From contig JADIYM010000002.1 in the NCBI GenBank assembly GCA_016705245.1, positions 372,001 through 436,000 on the forward strand: a stretch of 64,000 nt of DNA, read 5' to 3'. The DNA comes from Blastocatellia bacterium. Lineage in GTDB: Bacteria > Acidobacteriota > Blastocatellia > UBA7656 > JADIYM01. The position numbers and the translations under genes are program-made. The notes below the pieces were generated by a model that saw only the letters and a program-made list of their open reading frames with translations, searched no databases and was not told the origin of the DNA. Position 1 is the first letter of the stretch. Every line of letters begins with the position of its first letter. Positions 54,144-63,286 of this stretch are shown here, piece by piece.

Positions 54144-55019
54144 TCAATGACGCTCATTCGCGAATGCCAGTGCTTGCACTGCTTCTTCGGGCGTCCAGGT
54201 GTTTCCGCGGAAAATGGCGGCGACGCGATTGTCCGGCCCAACGACCACGGTCCGCAACGAGTGGATGATCTGCCCGGATTGCTTCTCGTAGCTGAGGCCG
54301 AAGAAGCGGGCAACGGCACGAACCTCTTCCGGCGATCCGGTGGCGAACGTCCAGCGCTCGAAATTCCGGGCCAAAGGCGCCTGCTGTGCCGCGTAGGCCC
54401 GCAGTATCACCGGCGTGTCGAATTCGGGATCTATCGTTACGCTGAGCAGCGCCATCCGGTCGCGCCGGTCTGCTGGAAGCGAATCCACCATCGAGCTCAC
54501 CGACTCGAAGTTGGACGTCATTCGCGCGCAGTAGTCGGGCAACGGACAACGGGTGTAGATGAACGACACCAGCACGGATCGCCCGCGGAATCGCTCCCAG
54601 TCGAATCGCTTCCCGTTCTGGTCCGTAAGCTCGAGCCGCGGGATCACTGTGCCGATTTCGGGATCATTCGCATCGTCGACGTCGAATCCCGCGTTGTCTC
54701 CCGATAGTCGCTCGACGCCTTCTATCCACGTGCGGCCGCGATCGACGACGAGCGTTGCCCGGATCCGGTCGCCGGGCGTAAGAGATGCGATGGACGATGG
54801 CGGCTCAGCCGCGAGCTCCATCGTCATGGCGTCCATGAAGCCCGGAATGGCCTTGTGGGCCAACGTGACGCGCCCTGACGGAGCGTCGACGGCAACCACG
54901 CGCCCCGTCAACTCGTGCCGCTCGACGGAAGGGTCAGGGGTGGTGGGAGCTGAACAGCCCAAAACGGAGAGGGCGCCCGTCGCCGCGATCGACGCAGCAA
55001 CAAACGCCCTCCGATTCAC
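54144..55019 (-). CDS. CusF-like domain fused to SCO1/SenC copper chaperone, lipoprotein
   Basis: Sco proteins deliver copper to periplasmic copper enzymes such as cytochrome oxidase. The 291-residue protein has a lipobox (SVLGCSAP, Cys22). A CusF-type copper-binding domain lies at about residues 38-100 (GRVVAVDAPSGRVTLAHKAI, with FMDAMTM). A thioredoxin-fold Sco domain follows with TRCPLPDYC holding the two metal cysteines and the ligand His in IIHSLRTVVV. Both domains bind copper, so it likely serves periplasmic copper insertion. It is convergent with the copper monooxygenase gene and 3 bases downstream of the M28 peptidase gene on the same strand. Confidence 0.9.
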   Translation of the reverse strand: MNRRAFVAASIAATGALSVLGCSAPTTPDPSVERHELTGRVVAVDAPSGRVTLAHKAIPGFMDAMTMELAAEPPSSIASLTPGDRIRATLVVDRGRTWIEGVERLSGDNAGFDVDDANDPEIGTVIPRLELTDQNGKRFDWERFRGRSVLVSFIYTRCPLPDYCARMTSNFESVSSMVDSLPADRRDRMALLSVTIDPEFDTPVILRAYAAQQAPLARNFERWTFATGSPEEVRAVARFFGLSYEKQSGQIIHSLRTVVVGPDNRVAAIFRGNTWTPEEAVQALAFANERH

Positions 55020-55022
55020 GGC

Positions 55023-57149
55023 TTACAGTCCGTTCCAGTCGCCGCGAACAGGTACGAGGCCCGTCGGACCAAATCCGAAGACCGTCGTGCCGGGACCGGG
55101 ACTGTTCGAGTTGCGAAGGAACCAGTTCCCGGTCGCTGAATCGTACAAGCCGACCGTCTGGGCATTGTCGTTGTTCCAGTCACCGACGATTGGCATCCAG
55201 CCGGCCCCAGCTGGACCGTAGCCGAGGGTTATATCGGCGCCTCCCGGAGCATTCGAGTTGCGCAGGAACCACGTCGAGCTCGAGGAAATGAAGATACCGA
55301 CCGTCGTCGTCCCGCTACCGTCCCAGTCGCCGACTACGGGCATTGCGTTCGGAGGTCCGAACGTGAAGACGAGGTCTGCTCCGCCCGGAGTGTTCGAGTT
55401 GCGAAGGAAGAACGCGCCGCTGGTCGGCTGGTAGAGGCCAACAGTGTCGCTGCCGTTTCCGTCCCAGTCTCCGACGAGCGGAACGTATCCGGCGCCTCCA
55501 GCGCCGAACGAAAGGACCACGTCGGCGCCACCCGGTGAATTCGTGTTCCTGAGGAAGAACGTCGACGTCGCCGGGTTGTAGATGCCGATCGTGTCTACGC
55601 CGTCGCCGTTCCAGTCACCCGAGACCGGCACGAATCCGGCTCCGCCCGCGCCGAACTGGAATGCCACGTCAGCGCCACCCGGCGAGTTCGAGTTCCGCAG
55701 GAAGAACGTCCCGGTCGACGGCAGATAGACGCCTGCCGTCTCCATTCCGAGACCGGCGGGCGTCGTGCCGACCATCTGCGCAATGGTCGCGACGTACATC
55801 TTGAGGATCTGGACCGCCATGTCGATGTTGAGGTTGATCGACAGATCCGACGAATGATGGTAGCCCGGGTACGTGCCGTAGTCGTTCTCGATGGCAAGGA
55901 TTGCCGGCATGGAACGGTCGAGGTACGGGGCGTGGTCGGAGCAGCACGGGCTGAGCGACGTCACGATCCGCAAGGTCGTGTACTGCGCGGCGGCTGCGAC
56001 GCACGCGTCCATGAGCCCCTGACCGATCGCGCGCGTTTCGAGCCGGCAGTCCAGGTCCGCGTCGCCGGTGTAGCCGATCATGTCGATGTTGAACATCCCC
56101 TTGACCTTCGACGTGTCTCCGGCGGAGACGATCGACTGCGCGTGCGCGATCGAACCGTACAGGCCCTGCTCTTCGCCTGCATAGCAGATGAACATCATCG
56201 TCGCGTCGGGAGGGTTGGCCGTGAAGATCCGCGCGAGCTCGAGCACGCCGGTCGTTCCAGAGCCGTTGTCCTCGGCACCAGTTGCCGTAGCGTGTCCATT
56301 GTCGTTCGAGATGGCGTCGTAATGCGCGCCGACGATATACCAGTCGTTAACGCGCGTAGTTCCCGGCAGTGTCGCGATGACGTTGTAGCGAGTCACCGCC
56401 GGATTCCCACCGCCTGCAGGCACGGTGAATGCCTGCGTGGTCACGCTCAGTCCGGGCATAGTCTGGAACTGTGCTACCAGCCAGTCGCGGGCATTGAGAA
56501 TGTCCGTCCCGCGTGACCAGCGGTTGTAAGTGGTCAATGTCTGGTTGTCGGCGTACCAGCGCTGACCATTGATCGAATCGACCATTCCCTGGATGGCAAT
56601 GTTGAATTCGGCAGTAGCCGGGACTCGGCTGTTCGCGGCCTGATGCGACAACTGCATGTTCGGCTGGAACGGGCGGATCGTGGCGTGGCCACGGCAACCC
56701 TCTTCGTGCTCGCCGGCGTGCATGCCGTCCAGACTCGAGATCTGCGTCGGCGTCGCTCGAATCACGCTCGAACCGCCGTCCGAAATGAGGATCGTGGCGC
56801 CGACGGCCTCGATCTCTCGAGCGGGAAATCGATTAGTGAAGTAGAGCCCTTCGGTCGAGGCGGTCCCGTCCACGTATCGATACGCAAACCGACCACCCAG
56901 AAACGAGTCGAGAGCTGCACGGTCTCCGGAGACGAGCATGTGCGTGTCGACCTCGACCCACCACGCCAGCGCGGGACTCGACGTCAGCGCGTTCCACCGG
57001 TCGAAACCGATCTTGTCGATGGTAACGACGGCGAGCGCGGGTCCCGACGGCTGCTCCTTGCGAGAGAGCGACGGAGCCGCAAATGCAACGTGAGTGAGAA
57101 GAGTACAGAGAGCAACGGCGGTCAGGACCGAGCGGCGAATCCGGAGCAT
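55023..57149 (-). CDS. Secreted M28 family zinc peptidase with five FLRN repeats
   Basis: A signal peptide (LRIRRSVLTAVALCTLLTH) begins at ATG 57149. The M28 peptidase domain has all zinc ligands: His in GAHYDAIS, Asp in GAEDNGSG, catalytic Glu in CYAGEEQGLYGS, Asp in NIDMIGYTGD and His in YHHSSDLSIN. The last ~250 residues hold five repeats of about 48 residues with core TVGLYxPxxGxFFLRN, PGGAD and PVxGDWNGDG. The gene opposite (57597-60494) ends in the same five-repeat module. It likely acts as an exported aminopeptidase; the repeats may bind a surface or act in sorting. The Sco gene follows 3 bases after its stop codon. Confidence 0.88.
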   Translation of the reverse strand: MLRIRRSVLTAVALCTLLTHVAFAAPSLSRKEQPSGPALAVVTIDKIGFDRWNALTSSPALAWWVEVDTHMLVSGDRAALDSFLGGRFAYRYVDGTASTEGLYFTNRFPAREIEAVGATILISDGGSSVIRATPTQISSLDGMHAGEHEEGCRGHATIRPFQPNMQLSHQAANSRVPATAEFNIAIQGMVDSINGQRWYADNQTLTTYNRWSRGTDILNARDWLVAQFQTMPGLSVTTQAFTVPAGGGNPAVTRYNVIATLPGTTRVNDWYIVGAHYDAISNDNGHATATGAEDNGSGTTGVLELARIFTANPPDATMMFICYAGEEQGLYGSIAHAQSIVSAGDTSKVKGMFNIDMIGYTGDADLDCRLETRAIGQGLMDACVAAAAQYTTLRIVTSLSPCCSDHAPYLDRSMPAILAIENDYGTYPGYHHSSDLSINLNIDMAVQILKMYVATIAQMVGTTPAGLGMETAGVYLPSTGTFFLRNSNSPGGADVAFQFGAGGAGFVPVSGDWNGDGVDTIGIYNPATSTFFLRNTNSPGGADVVLSFGAGGAGYVPLVGDWDGNGSDTVGLYQPTSGAFFLRNSNTPGGADLVFTFGPPNAMPVVGDWDGSGTTTVGIFISSSSTWFLRNSNAPGGADITLGYGPAGAGWMPIVGDWNNDNAQTVGLYDSATGNWFLRNSNSPGPGTTVFGFGPTGLVPVRGDWNGL

Positions 57150-57320
57150 TGGGCATCCTCGAGCGGCGAGTTTTGGGGGAGGCCCGGCGATTCTAGGAGT
57201 CTCGACGCGGAATCTCAAGGCAGGAGGTTGACGATCCGCTCCCGGACGGCATGCGTCACGAGTGCGGCATTGCGGTGTGCGCTGCCGGGGCGCGATTGGA
57301 CGGGCCGCCAAACCAGGCCA

Positions 57321-57416
57321 TCGGCGACCCAGAACCCGGAGCGCAGCGACGGGCCGACGTCAAGCTTACGGCCCGTGCAGCACGCGGCCCGTGCAGCACA
57401 CGGCCCGTGCAGGCCA
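57321..57416. repeat. Dispersed repeat copy plus three 16-bp tandem repeats
   Basis: About 57321-57356 repeats the block found at 23330-23366 (CCATCGGCGACCC, then GGAGCGCAGCGACGGG). Right after it, 57369-57384, 57385-57400 and 57401-57416 are three tandem copies of a 16-base unit starting CGGCCCGTGCAG. They occupy the gap (57150-57596) between the divergent peptidase and heme-protein genes. No promoter motif of either gene was recognised. Confidence 0.7.
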
Positions 57417-57596
57417 CGGCACGCGAGTCCCCAGGCGGCCACTCGCGGCGCTCAGTGCTCTGGATCAAACGGTGCGCGTGTCGGACGCGATTGACGACGA
57501 CCACTGAATGCCTGACAATCGCGCTGTTAGGCCCTCGATCAAGCGGTACCCACACACATCAACTTCTATCCGACCGCCCCCGGATTGGAGAACACA

Positions 57597-60494
57597 ATGC
57601 GCATTCACCCATCGCCCCGGCGTGCGCGCCTGAATTCCGTCACCAAGCTCGCGACTGCCGCGTTACTCGCATCCCTCTCCCTCGTCGCCTTCCCGTCGGC
57701 CAGAGGCTCCGCCGAGACGATGATGACGCCAGCCGTCATGTTCGTCACCCAGGCTCCGTTCGGCGGCGACTTCACCAGCACCAACGCGACGTTTGGAAAT
57801 CACGAAGCCAATACCGGTTCCACTCCGCGCGGAGGCGATCTCTGGATCCGCTACATGGACGGCACGCTGCGCAACCTGACACAGCAAGCTGGCCTCGGAA
57901 CGACGCCGCTGCAGGAGATCGCCGTGCGCGAACCGTCCGTCCACTGGGACGGCAACAAGGCACTCGTCTCGATGGTCATCGGCGGCACGACTCAGGACGT
58001 CCTGACACCGGTCTACTGGCAGATCTATGAGGTAACCGGCATCGTGCAAGGCCAGACGGTCCAGTTCCGCAAGATCGCCCAACCCGACAACTACAACAAC
58101 GTCTCGCCGATCTACGGCACGAACGACCGGATCATCTTCACGTCGGATCGGCCCCGAAACGGAAAGCGGTCGAGCTACCCGCAGCTCGACGAATACGAAT
58201 CGCAGCCGACGAACACCGGCATCTGGTCGATGAATCCGGACGGATCGGACCTCAAGCTGCTAGATCACGCGATCTCGGGAGCATTCACGCCAATCATCGC
58301 CAGCGACGGCCGAGTGATCTTCACACGGTGGGATCACCTCCAGCGCGATCAGCAGAACATCGAGGGAACCAACGACTACGGTGCGTTCAACTACGCGTCC
58401 GAGTCGTCGTCGCTCAACACCGGCGGCACCACCGAGATATATCCCGAGCCGCGCGTCCTTCCGGGCTCGGCGTACGAACACGGCCACACGATCAACCAGT
58501 TTTTCCCGTGGCAGGTGAACGAAGACGGCACCGCACTCGAGACGCTGAATCACGTCGGACGCCACGAGCTGATCAGTTACTTCGACTCGTCGAATGACGA
58601 TCTGCCGGAGTTCATCGCGCCAGAGAACCGACGCACTGCCACGAACACCTTCCACTACAAGGAAGATCCGCTCGTGCCGGGACGCTTCTACGCGACCAGG
58701 GCTCCAGAGTTCGCCACGCACGCAGCGGGCCAGATCGTCGCGCTCTCAGGTGGAGAGTCTGTGAACCCCGACAGCATGCAGTTCGAATACATCACGGACC
58801 CGAACACGGCGAACCCGATTCCCGACGGTCAGACGCCCCCGCCGAATTACGCGGGCCATTTCCGCAATCCAACGCCGCTGTCGGACGGCACGCTTATCGC
58901 CGTCCGCACGACGTCGCCCTACGACGACAACCCAACCGGAACGCCGCTGTCGTCGCTCTACGACTTCCACCTCGTTCGGCTCACGCCGGGAGCGCCGTAT
59001 TACACTCCGGGCACGCGGCTGATCCCGACGCCCATCTCTAAGACGATCAGCTACTGGGACAACTACTCGTATCAGCAGCTCAACTACAGCGGACCGATGT
59101 GGGAGCTCGACCCCGTCGAAGTTCGCGTGCGGACGCGCCCGTCGGCGCACCAGAATCCACTCCCGTCCATCGAGAATCAGATCCTGCTCGACGAGCTCGG
59201 CGGTCAGCCAGGCGTCGACCGCCTGCGTTCCTGGTTGACGGCGCACAACGTAGCGCTAATCGCCGCGCGCAACGTGACACGTCGCGCGGATCGCCAGCAG
59301 CCCTTCAACCTTCGAATCGCTGGTGGCGGGACGCAGACGTCATTACCGGGGGCAACGGTTACCGACCTGCTCTACGCACAGTTCTTCCAGGCCGACCTTG
59401 TTCGAGGCTACACGCTCATCAACGACGGCGGGCGCAGACCGATCCCCCAGGCCATACACGAGGGTCGACATCCGTTACTGAGCGGTGCTCCGCCCGGCAG
59501 CACGCAGCTCGGACTCGACGGAAGCATGGCAGCCATCGTGCCGGCTAGGCGCGCCCTTTCTTGGCAGGTGACCTCGCCGGCGGGCGCATCCGTGATCAGG
59601 GAGCGGTACTGGCTTACGTTCGCGTCGGGCGAGATACGGTCCTGCGCCAACTGCCACGGCATCAACTCGACTGACACGGTCCTCGGACAGCCGCCGCCGA
59701 CGAATCCGCCACAGGCGTTCCGGGATCTCGTGCGCTGGTGGCGCGACAACTCAGCCGGCGGCACGGTGGGCGACACGGTCGGCGTCTTCGTGCCGAGTTC
59801 GTCGACCTTCTTCCTGCGAAACGCCCACAACGGTGGCGGAGCGGATCTGGCCTTCGGATTCGGGCCGGGCAATTCGGGATGGACGCCGCTTTCGGGAGAC
59901 TGGGACGGTGACGGCTACGACACGCCCGGCTTCTATGCTCCGACGACCGGTACGTTCTTTCTCCGGAATACCTCGACACCTGGGCCGGCGGATATCGTCT
60001 TCTCGTTCGGCGCCGGAAACGCGGGCTACATTCCGATCACCGGTGACTGGGACAACGATGGTCGCGATACGGTCGGCATCTATCAGCCGTCATCAGGAAC
60101 GTTTTTCCTACGAAACCTGAACGTTCCAGGGGGCGCTGATCTTGTCTTCACATTCGGACCGGCCGGAGCCTTCCCCGTAGCCGGCGACTGGAACGGAGAC
60201 GGCGAAGATTCGATTGGCATATATGTCGGTTCGAGCGGCGCCTTCTTCCTACGCAACACGACGACGCCGGGAGCGGCGGACATCGTGTTCACATTCGGTC
60301 CGGGTGGACTCGGCTGGACCCCGGTTGCAGGTGACTGGAATGCGGACGCCGTGGATTCGGTCGGTCTCTACGTCCCGGCTTCGGGGACGTTTTTCCTTCG
60401 AAACGGCAATACGAACGGTCCGGCGGACCATGCGTTCTCGTTCGGTCCGGCGTCGGGTGTGCTGCCAGTTCGCGGGAACTGGAACGGAGCTTAA
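57597..60494 (+). CDS. Secreted PD40/hydrazine-synthase-alpha-like protein with heme c and FLRN repeats
   Basis: The 965-residue protein starts at ATG 57597 (GGAG 6 bases upstream) with a signal peptide ending near SAETM. A six-bladed-propeller-like part contains PD40/TolB-style strands (NDRIIFTSDRPRNGKRSS, GIWSMNPDGSDLKLLDH, SDGRVIFTRWDH), as in the middle domain of hydrazine synthase alpha-like proteins. One heme site CANCH lies at about residue 683. The C-terminal ~245 residues are five FLRN repeats like those of the divergent M28 peptidase. It is unlikely to be a true hydrazine synthase, since beta/gamma partners are absent. A redox or binding role outside the cell is inferred. Confidence 0.78.
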   Translation: MRIHPSPRRARLNSVTKLATAALLASLSLVAFPSARGSAETMMTPAVMFVTQAPFGGDFTSTNATFGNHEANTGSTPRGGDLWIRYMDGTLRNLTQQAGLGTTPLQEIAVREPSVHWDGNKALVSMVIGGTTQDVLTPVYWQIYEVTGIVQGQTVQFRKIAQPDNYNNVSPIYGTNDRIIFTSDRPRNGKRSSYPQLDEYESQPTNTGIWSMNPDGSDLKLLDHAISGAFTPIIASDGRVIFTRWDHLQRDQQNIEGTNDYGAFNYASESSSLNTGGTTEIYPEPRVLPGSAYEHGHTINQFFPWQVNEDGTALETLNHVGRHELISYFDSSNDDLPEFIAPENRRTATNTFHYKEDPLVPGRFYATRAPEFATHAAGQIVALSGGESVNPDSMQFEYITDPNTANPIPDGQTPPPNYAGHFRNPTPLSDGTLIAVRTTSPYDDNPTGTPLSSLYDFHLVRLTPGAPYYTPGTRLIPTPISKTISYWDNYSYQQLNYSGPMWELDPVEVRVRTRPSAHQNPLPSIENQILLDELGGQPGVDRLRSWLTAHNVALIAARNVTRRADRQQPFNLRIAGGGTQTSLPGATVTDLLYAQFFQADLVRGYTLINDGGRRPIPQAIHEGRHPLLSGAPPGSTQLGLDGSMAAIVPARRALSWQVTSPAGASVIRERYWLTFASGEIRSCANCHGINSTDTVLGQPPPTNPPQAFRDLVRWWRDNSAGGTVGDTVGVFVPSSSTFFLRNAHNGGGADLAFGFGPGNSGWTPLSGDWDGDGYDTPGFYAPTTGTFFLRNTSTPGPADIVFSFGAGNAGYIPITGDWDNDGRDTVGIYQPSSGTFFLRNLNVPGGADLVFTFGPAGAFPVAGDWNGDGEDSIGIYVGSSGAFFLRNTTTPGAADIVFTFGPGGLGWTPVAGDWNADAVDSVGLYVPASGTFFLRNGNTNGPADHAFSFGPASGVLPVRGNWNGA

Positions 60495-60529
60495 CGGCCG
60501 AACGTCGCGAATAGCATTCGCGCCCTGTC

Positions 60530-60565
60530 GCGAACGCTCTTCCCAGACCGGAAGAGCGTTCGCGC
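60530..60565 (+). terminator. Hairpin downstream of the heme/FLRN gene
   Basis: A perfect 15-bp stem (60530-60544 with 60551-60565) with a 6-base loop begins 36 bases past the stop codon. No T tract follows. Confidence 0.55.
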
Positions 60566-60651
60566 CGGGGCGCCGTTGCGCCGTGGACAATCGGGCGCCA
60601 TCGATGACGCTCGAGCGTCCCGCGCGTGAAGACGAGTCTGCGGTTTCAGGC

Positions 60652-60757
60652 ACCGTCCGAGGGACGCTCGCTACCGCTCGCGGCTCAAGGAACGAAGCTC
60701 GATCGGCCTATCCCCGTTTTTTGAGCCGCGAGCGGTAGCGAGCGTCCCACGGACGGT
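60652..60757. repeat. REP-like long inverted repeat (36 of 37 bp)
   Basis: Positions 60652-60688 and 60721-60757 pair except at one position, with a 32-base loop that ends in six T. The core GCGGTAGCG is shared with the elements at 16495-16580 and 8628-8674. It lies in the 60495-60926 gap between two plus-strand genes. Confidence 0.8.
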
Positions 60758-60880
60758 CGTACGTTTCCGATCACTTCAGTGCGGCAAACGACGAGTCATC
60801 GTCCAGTCCGACTCTCAAGGACATAAACCCAATCTGCCGAACGAGTTACCGGCAGGGACTCGCGCCTCGCCGGACCCGTC

Positions 60881-60889
60881 TGGTAGACT
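60881..60889 (+). promoter_or_regulatory. Extended -10 promoter of the aminotransferase gene
   Basis: TGGTAGACT, identical to the recN and miaB elements; -10 hexamer TAGACT at 60884-60889, about 37 bases before the ATG. Confidence 0.6.
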
Positions 60890-60926
60890 CGCGACCCTGC
60901 GACATCGACCCCTGGAGGACCCAATA

Positions 60927-62078
60927 ATGACCGCTCCAGCCAAGCCCGACATCCGGATGATAGCTCGCCTCGTTGCCCCTGAGGGCAATCTGGTCCAGGG
61001 GCAGTCCGAGCTGCCGTTGACTCCGGCCCTCGCCAACGCCGCTGCGGCCGCGATCGCCGAGGGACACAATCACTACACGTTTTTTGAAGGAATTCCGGAG
61101 CTGCGGGCGGTCCTGGCCGAGAAGGTCCTGGCGCACAATGGCATCACGGTCAGCGCGTCTGCCACGCCGGTCGAAGTCATGATCACGCCGGGAGCGACTG
61201 GCGCGCTCGTTGCCGCGGCGAATGCATTTCTCAAGGGCGCCTCCGCATTGCTCTTCGAGCCTTATTATCCGTACCACCAGCGCATCATTGAATCCGCGGG
61301 AGGACGAGCCGAGATTTTCCCGCTTCGAGGCGACCGTCTGGAGATCGACCCGGACGAATTCCGGGCGCGTTGTCGCACTGCGGCTCGGCGGCCCGACTAC
61401 CCCCTGAAGGCTATCGTCGTCTGCTCGCCGTCGAATCCGACTGGCAAGTCGATGACCCGGGCCGAGCTCGAGCTGATAGCGAGCGTCTGTCAGGAGCTCG
61501 ACCTTCTCTGCATCAGCGACGAGGTTTACGAGCACTTTGTGGTGAATCCGGGCGATCACATTTCCATGGCGACGCTGCCCGGAATGTTCGAGCGCACAGT
61601 TACCTGCAACTCATTCTCGAAGTCGTGGCGAATCTCCGGCTGGCGCCTCGGCTACGCTTTTGGCTACGGTCCGCTGGCCAGCAGGCTGCACGGTCCCGGA
61701 AACGTCTTCTACGTTTGCGCTCCGACTCCGCTCCAACACGCGCTGTCGCGTGTTCTCATGGCCGAGCCCGCCTACTACGACGCGCAGCGCGAGGAATTCG
61801 GAGCTAAGCGGGCACGGGCGACGGCGGCCCTCGAGCGAATCGGTTTCCGGATCTATCCGTCCGCGTCATCCTTCTATCTCTGGGCCCGAATCCCGCAGGG
61901 ATTCGGCGACGCCATGCAGCTGAACGCTCAACTTCTTGAACGCGAAGGCGTTGCGGGCGTGCCCGGAAGCGCGTTCGCCGACGATCCGTCGTGGAATCAG
62001 TGGATGCGGCTCTGCATAGCACGCACCGACGAGCTCCTGGACGGAGCTCTCGCTAGAATAGAGCGCGCCCTCGCGTGA
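60927..62078 (+). CDS. Class I/II PLP-dependent aminotransferase
   Basis: The 383-residue enzyme has the fold-type I motifs: NHYTFFEGIPELRAVLAEK, ITPGATGALVAAANAF, the PLP-stacking EPYYPYHQR, SPSNPTGKSMT, SDEVYEHFV, and the PLP lysine in NSFSKSWRISGWRLGYA. The C-terminal Arg is in MRLCIART. It resembles the aspartate, kynurenine and methionine aminotransferases of the Ig subfamily; the substrate is not certain. An upstream extended -10 promoter suggests its own unit, with the two unknown genes 80 bases downstream possibly co-transcribed. Confidence 0.92.
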   Translation: MTAPAKPDIRMIARLVAPEGNLVQGQSELPLTPALANAAAAAIAEGHNHYTFFEGIPELRAVLAEKVLAHNGITVSASATPVEVMITPGATGALVAAANAFLKGASALLFEPYYPYHQRIIESAGGRAEIFPLRGDRLEIDPDEFRARCRTAARRPDYPLKAIVVCSPSNPTGKSMTRAELELIASVCQELDLLCISDEVYEHFVVNPGDHISMATLPGMFERTVTCNSFSKSWRISGWRLGYAFGYGPLASRLHGPGNVFYVCAPTPLQHALSRVLMAEPAYYDAQREEFGAKRARATAALERIGFRIYPSASSFYLWARIPQGFGDAMQLNAQLLEREGVAGVPGSAFADDPSWNQWMRLCIARTDELLDGALARIERALA

Positions 62079-62157
62079 CGAATTGAATCAGCTCGACGGG
62101 TGTGCAGCGCCCGCCGCAGGACGAAAGTTTCATACCATCGAAGCATCAGGAGGCCAG

Positions 62158-62721
62158 ATGTCCGCCGAGGAACTCGAGAAGGTCTTCGTCTCGCTCGTCG
62201 ACTTCAGCTGGAAGAAGTACAACGAGCGCCAGCACAACACGCACATGGACGAGCTGCTGCTCGGCGCCGTGATTGCGTCGACCGTCGAGCAGGGCTACTC
62301 CCTGATCGACCTGAACTCGGACGGCGTGAACCACTTCCTGCGGTTCGAGCACCTGCCGTCGAAGACGCGCTTGATATTTCAGCTCACGAATCAGAGCGAG
62401 GACCTGGTCACCGCGAAGGTGCTGGGCCGGCTCGCACGCGTCGTCATCGGTTATGGCCAGATGGTGCAGAATCCTGGAGCCATCTGGCAGGCTCTCAAGT
62501 CCGAGTTCAAGAGCGGCTTCCTCGATGCCGCTGAGCCGGGCGTCATCACGTGCGACGCTGACCTCACGAGCGGGTACATCTACGTCCAGGTGCCGCTGAT
62601 CATCGATCTCGACACGTATTTTTCGTCGAACTACGAAGTGAACTATCCGATGCTGCAGCAGCATATCGGAGCGACCGTTCACTCGTTGTCCAAATACCTG
62701 CGCGGCCGACTCGGCGCCTGA
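62158..62721 (+). CDS. Protein of unknown function, first of a pair
   Basis: The 187-residue product starts at ATG 62158, with AGGAGG (62148-62153) four bases upstream. No signal peptide or membrane span is seen. The sequence is a mix of helices and strands: MSAEELEKVFVSLVDFSWKK, YSLIDLNSDGVNHFLRFEH, VLGRLARVVIGYGQM and GYIYVQVPLIIDLDTYFSSN. There are no clear catalytic motifs. It lies 13 bases before another unknown gene that also ends in helices, which implies the two products work together, perhaps as a complex. I do not recognise the family. Confidence 0.75.
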   Translation: MSAEELEKVFVSLVDFSWKKYNERQHNTHMDELLLGAVIASTVEQGYSLIDLNSDGVNHFLRFEHLPSKTRLIFQLTNQSEDLVTAKVLGRLARVVIGYGQMVQNPGAIWQALKSEFKSGFLDAAEPGVITCDADLTSGYIYVQVPLIIDLDTYFSSNYEVNYPMLQQHIGATVHSLSKYLRGRLGA

Positions 62722-62734
62722 ACGGAGGAAGACC

Positions 62735-63265
62735 ATGCTGTCGTTTCTGAACCAGTTCAAACACGGTCAGGAGATGCGCGAGAGCAAGGACGAGATCCTT
62801 GTCGGCGAGCTCGTGCGGGCCATGGCTCGGCTGAAGACCCCTGCCATCGGCTTCAACGCGAACACAGGCGCACAGATGATTCACTTCAAGCCGATAGGCG
62901 ATCCGATCCTCAACTCGATAGTGATCATCGTGGATCGGAAGACCGGGGGCTCTATGATCCAGCAGGCGGTCATCGGCTCGAAGGCCACCATCCAGGTCCA
63001 GGCCGAGGTCAAGAACTACCTCTCGGACCCGGATGACCTCGTGGCCATGTATCGCACGGACATTGCGAACATCTTCAAGATGCCGATGCTCGGCGACGTG
63101 AAGCTGGATCACCAGATGAATTCGGTCTTCGCGACGAAGCGAGTGATGATCGACATCGACGACTACATCCTCAAGGGCGAGGAGAGCATCGCGAGAATGA
63201 CCCAGCTCATCACCTCGATCGTCGGCGAGCTCAAGCAGAAACTGACGCAGTACAAGAAGGCCTAG
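62735..63265 (+). CDS. Protein of unknown function, second of a pair
   Basis: The 176-residue cytosolic protein starts MLSFLNQFKHGQEMRESKDE, with GGAGGA ten bases upstream. Features include a helical start, a beta region (IGDPILNSIVIIVDRKTGGS, KATIQVQAEVKNYLSDP) and a Lys-rich helix at the end (IVGELKQKLTQYKKA). No known motif is visible. It directly follows the 62158 gene, and both are probably on one transcript. A long hairpin follows its stop. The function is unknown. Confidence 0.75.
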   Translation: MLSFLNQFKHGQEMRESKDEILVGELVRAMARLKTPAIGFNANTGAQMIHFKPIGDPILNSIVIIVDRKTGGSMIQQAVIGSKATIQVQAEVKNYLSDPDDLVAMYRTDIANIFKMPMLGDVKLDHQMNSVFATKRVMIDIDDYILKGEESIARMTQLITSIVGELKQKLTQYKKA

Positions 63266-63286
63266 TTACAGCGGATCGAGGCCAGG

